Shown here piece by piece: positions 6,590 to 7,936 of a stretch of DNA of 7,936 bases. The notes beneath the pieces were generated by a model. The model saw only the letters and a program-made list of their open reading frames with translations. It had not been told where the DNA came from and made no database searches. A program made the translations under genes and the position numbers. Numbering within the stretch: position 1 is the stretch's first letter; every line of letters starts with the position of its first letter. Origin of the DNA: CAWULT01 sp963923455 (GTDB lineage Bacteria; Acidobacteriota; Vicinamibacteria; Vicinamibacterales; UBA2999); NCBI GenBank assembly GCA_963923455.1, contig CAWULT010000171.1, forward strand, positions 1 through 7,936, written 5' to 3'.

Positions 6590-6809
6590 CGGGCACCTCG
6601 CGGCTGAGTTTGCACCCGACGCCGGGCGCCGGCAAGTCCTGTCTGTCGAGTAGGACATCCGCCGACAGCGAAGCGCCCCGTGGCGCGGACGGACGGGCTC
6701 CACGCCCGGACCTGCGGATCGTGCCGAAGGCCCGGGGCCGTCTTGCGCTCGAGTTCAGTTCGGACGTCGTGCTCGTCCAGAGGCCGTCGGGAGGCCCCGC
6801 GGCCCGCGT
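6590..6809. other. Gene-free 220-bp stretch between the cupin stop and the M4 protease start
   Basis: No coding frame here looks real. The stretch should contain the end of the SMP-30/cupin transcript and the promoter for the protease genes, but I see no convincing promoter or T-tract terminator. Visible items are GAGGTG at 6594-6599 (minus strand, probable protease ribosome binding site), the palindrome GCCGG-GCG-CCGGC at 6621-6633, and two interleaved short inverted repeats at 6636-6668. Confidence 0.5.
6636..6668. repeat. Interleaved short inverted repeats upstream of the M4 protease
   Basis: GTCCT (6636-6640) pairs with AGGAC (6652-6656), and CTGTCG (6643-6648) pairs with CGACAG (6663-6668). 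The two repeats overlap and cannot fold fully at the same time. They lie 47-79 bases before the protease start, where an operator or leader structure could sit. Repeats this short can arise by chance. Confidence 0.25.
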
Positions 6810-7193
6810 TTACTTGACGGGCGTCGTCGCCGGCTTCCCCTTCTCGATCACGTAGTTGGCGATCACGACCGCCGGGCCGCCGACTGCTCTCGCGTCGTGC
6901 ACCTTGCCGGCCAGGACGTGAAAGGCTTCGCCGGCCTTGTACGTCTTCGACGTGCCGTCGGCCACGATCTCCACGGTGCCCTCGGCGACATAACTGATCT
7001 CGTCGCCGGGATGGGTGTGCAGGCCCGTGGAGCCGCCTGCCGGGAAGTCCGCCCGGGCCGTGACCACCTCGCGCCCCGCGATGGACGTGTCCGTCTGCTG
7101 CAGAACCGTCCGCTTGATCTGCGCCACGACCGTCGTCGCCCCCAGGAGCACGACCAGCCCTCCGGCACACACCACCTTCATCGTTCGCGTCAT
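6810..7193 (-). CDS. Small exported single-domain cupin protein
   Basis: A 127-residue protein with a signal peptide (about residues 1-24, ending VVAQI) followed by one cupin barrel. Cupin motif 1 is clear: H59-T-H61-PGD-E65, then ISYVAEG, matching G(X)5HxH(X)3E(X)6G with both histidines and the glutamate available to bind a metal. Motif 2 is GEAFHVLAGKVHDARA, which keeps the histidine but lacks the usual proline and asparagine. The start at ATG 7191-7193 is supported by a strong GGAGG five bases upstream; the next in-frame ATG (7179-7181) is too far from it. It begins 44 bases after the SMP-30-type gene's stop on the same strand, so the two are probably co-transcribed. Cupins of this size include isomerases, dioxygenases and plain binding proteins, so the reaction is not assignable. 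A periplasmic role alongside lactone chemistry is inferred only from context. Confidence 0.85.
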   Translation of the reverse strand: MTRTMKVVCAGGLVVLLGATTVVAQIKRTVLQQTDTSIAGREVVTARADFPAGGSTGLHTHPGDEISYVAEGTVEIVADGTSKTYKAGEAFHVLAGKVHDARAVGGPAVVIANYVIEKGKPATTPVK

Positions 7194-7197
7194 CGAT

Positions 7198-7206
7198 CCT
7201 CCCTCC
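7198..7206 (-). promoter_or_regulatory. Strong ribosome binding site of the cupin gene
   Basis: On the minus strand GGAGGGAGG ends four bases before the ATG at 7193. It settles the choice between the two nearby in-frame ATG codons. Confidence 0.7.
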
Positions 7207-7237
7207 GCCCCTCTGTCATGCCTTGCCCACGCCGGTC

Positions 7238-7936
7238 TCATCCCTTCGGCCCCGGCATCACGCCCGCAACCTTCATCCGGATCCGGTACACCGCGTCGCA
7301 CGCCGTGACGTAGAGGCCCTTGCCGTCCACGTCCCCGAACGCCACGTTGGTCGCGCAGATCTGCCGCTTGGGCTCGCCGCCGACGATGGGCAGGTTGAGG
7401 TACCCGAGCACCTTGCCCGTCGGCGCCGTGATCCGGACGATGCCGGGCCCGGCGCCGCTCGTGGAGTAGACGTTGCCGAGCGTGTCCACCTTCATGCCGT
7501 CGCCGATCCCCTGACCCTCGGTGAAGAGGGTGCCGGCGCCGAGCGAGCCGTCCGGCTTGACGTCGTAGCGCATCATCTTCTGCATCGCGGTCAGGTAGAG
7601 GTAGCGCTCGTCCGGCGACAGGACCACGCCGTTGGGGATGCCGCCGAGCGTCGCGGCATCGAGCACCAACCGCGACTGCCCGTCCTTGATCAGCCAGACG
7701 CCGTTCGGCATCTGTTTGTCGGGGCTGCGGCCGGCGTCGCGCAGCCCGAAGTCGTTGTCCGTCAGGTAGACGCCGTCGTCGGCCCTCACGACGATGTCGT
7801 TCGGGCCGCTGAAGCGCTTGCCGTTCGACCCGCCCGACAACACCGTGCGCGTGCCGTCCTTCTCGAGACGCATCAGCGTGCGGTCGTTGTCGGCACACCA
7901 GATCAGCCGTCCCTGCGAGTCGAGGCTCGCGCAGCT
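7238..7936 (-). CDS. SMP-30/gluconolactonase-type beta-propeller hydrolase, C-terminal part
   Basis: The frame is open to the window edge, so only the last 232 residues are seen; residue numbers here count from that edge. The first visible stretch, SCASLDSQGRLIWCADNDRT, is already typical propeller sequence, so the internal ATG at 7871-7873 is not the start. Family marks are GPND (N46) followed by DGVYLTDNDFGL, the metal-binding asparagine in GGIPNGVVLSPD (N102), and D146 in GDGMKVD, the likely catalytic and metal-binding aspartate. SMP-30/gluconolactonase/LRE enzymes are metal-dependent lactonases of sugar-acid pathways; related propellers hydrolyse other esters or strictosidine-like substrates. 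Full proteins run about 290-350 residues, so roughly 60-120 residues including any signal peptide lie outside the window. The cupin gene follows after 44 bases. The exact lactone cannot be determined. Confidence 0.88.
   Translation of the reverse strand, partial: SCASLDSQGRLIWCADNDRTLMRLEKDGTRTVLSGGSNGKRFSGPNDIVVRADDGVYLTDNDFGLRDAGRSPDKQMPNGVWLIKDGQSRLVLDAATLGGIPNGVVLSPDERYLYLTAMQKMMRYDVKPDGSLGAGTLFTEGQGIGDGMKVDTLGNVYSTSGAGPGIVRITAPTGKVLGYLNLPIVGGEPKRQICATNVAFGDVDGKGLYVTACDAVYRIRMKVAGVMPGPKG

Noticed and set aside
6607..6635. Promoter for the M4 protease (TTGCCG-N17-CAAACT, minus strand)
   Set aside because: The -10 matches only three of six positions, and the implied transcription start would fall almost on the ribosome binding site, leaving an implausibly short leader.
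1..7936. CRISPR arrays, tRNA or rRNA genes, insertion sequences, phage or defence genes
   Set aside because: I found no regular repeat-spacer pattern, no tRNA-like or rRNA-like sequence, no transposase or integrase motif, and no protein resembling a known defence component.

Overview
The window is very GC-rich (roughly 70% by eye) and gene-dense, and almost every protein it encodes carries an export signal. The content points to a Gram-negative soil-type bacterium: the end of an HrpB helicase, a PQQ dehydrogenase with a fused cytochrome c, a cyclase-family hydrolase, an outer-membrane beta-barrel, a thermolysin-like protease, a cupin and an SMP-30 lactonase. This mix, with 'AQ'-type ends to the signal peptides, resembles Acidobacteriota (Vicinamibacteria-like). 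That placement is an inference from gene content and style, not from a phylogenetic marker.

Left part (1-3016, plus strand): the 3' end of hrpB comes first. It is followed by a remnant of a small DoxX-like membrane-protein gene whose middle appears deleted out of frame. A complete gene for an exported PQQ-dependent dehydrogenase with a C-terminal c-type heme domain follows. This block meets the minus-strand block tail-to-tail at 3017-3095, a short gap holding two GC-rich hairpins, one beside each stop codon.

Middle part (3096-6589, minus strand, so read right to left): an M4 metalloprotease, an outer-membrane beta-barrel protein 12 bases after it with its ribosome binding site overlapping the protease stop, and then a cyclase-family hydrolase after a 74-base gap that may hold its own promoter. 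Right part (6810-7936, minus strand): the C-terminal 232 residues of an SMP-30/gluconolactonase-type protein, followed 44 bases later by a small exported cupin. The 220 bases between the cupin and the protease hold no gene.

The genes fit an envelope-facing lifestyle: periplasmic oxidation of alcohols or sugars by the quinoprotein, hydrolysis of lactone or amide-like substrates by the SMP-30 and cyclase proteins, and extracellular proteolysis. No defence system, mobile element, CRISPR array, tRNA or rRNA was seen. I found no convincing new multi-gene system. The points most worth a second look are the deleted DoxX gene, the Asp-x-Asp metal-site motif of the quinoprotein, the CxxC-bearing insertion at the substrate cleft of the M4 protease, and the run of consecutive exported proteins.
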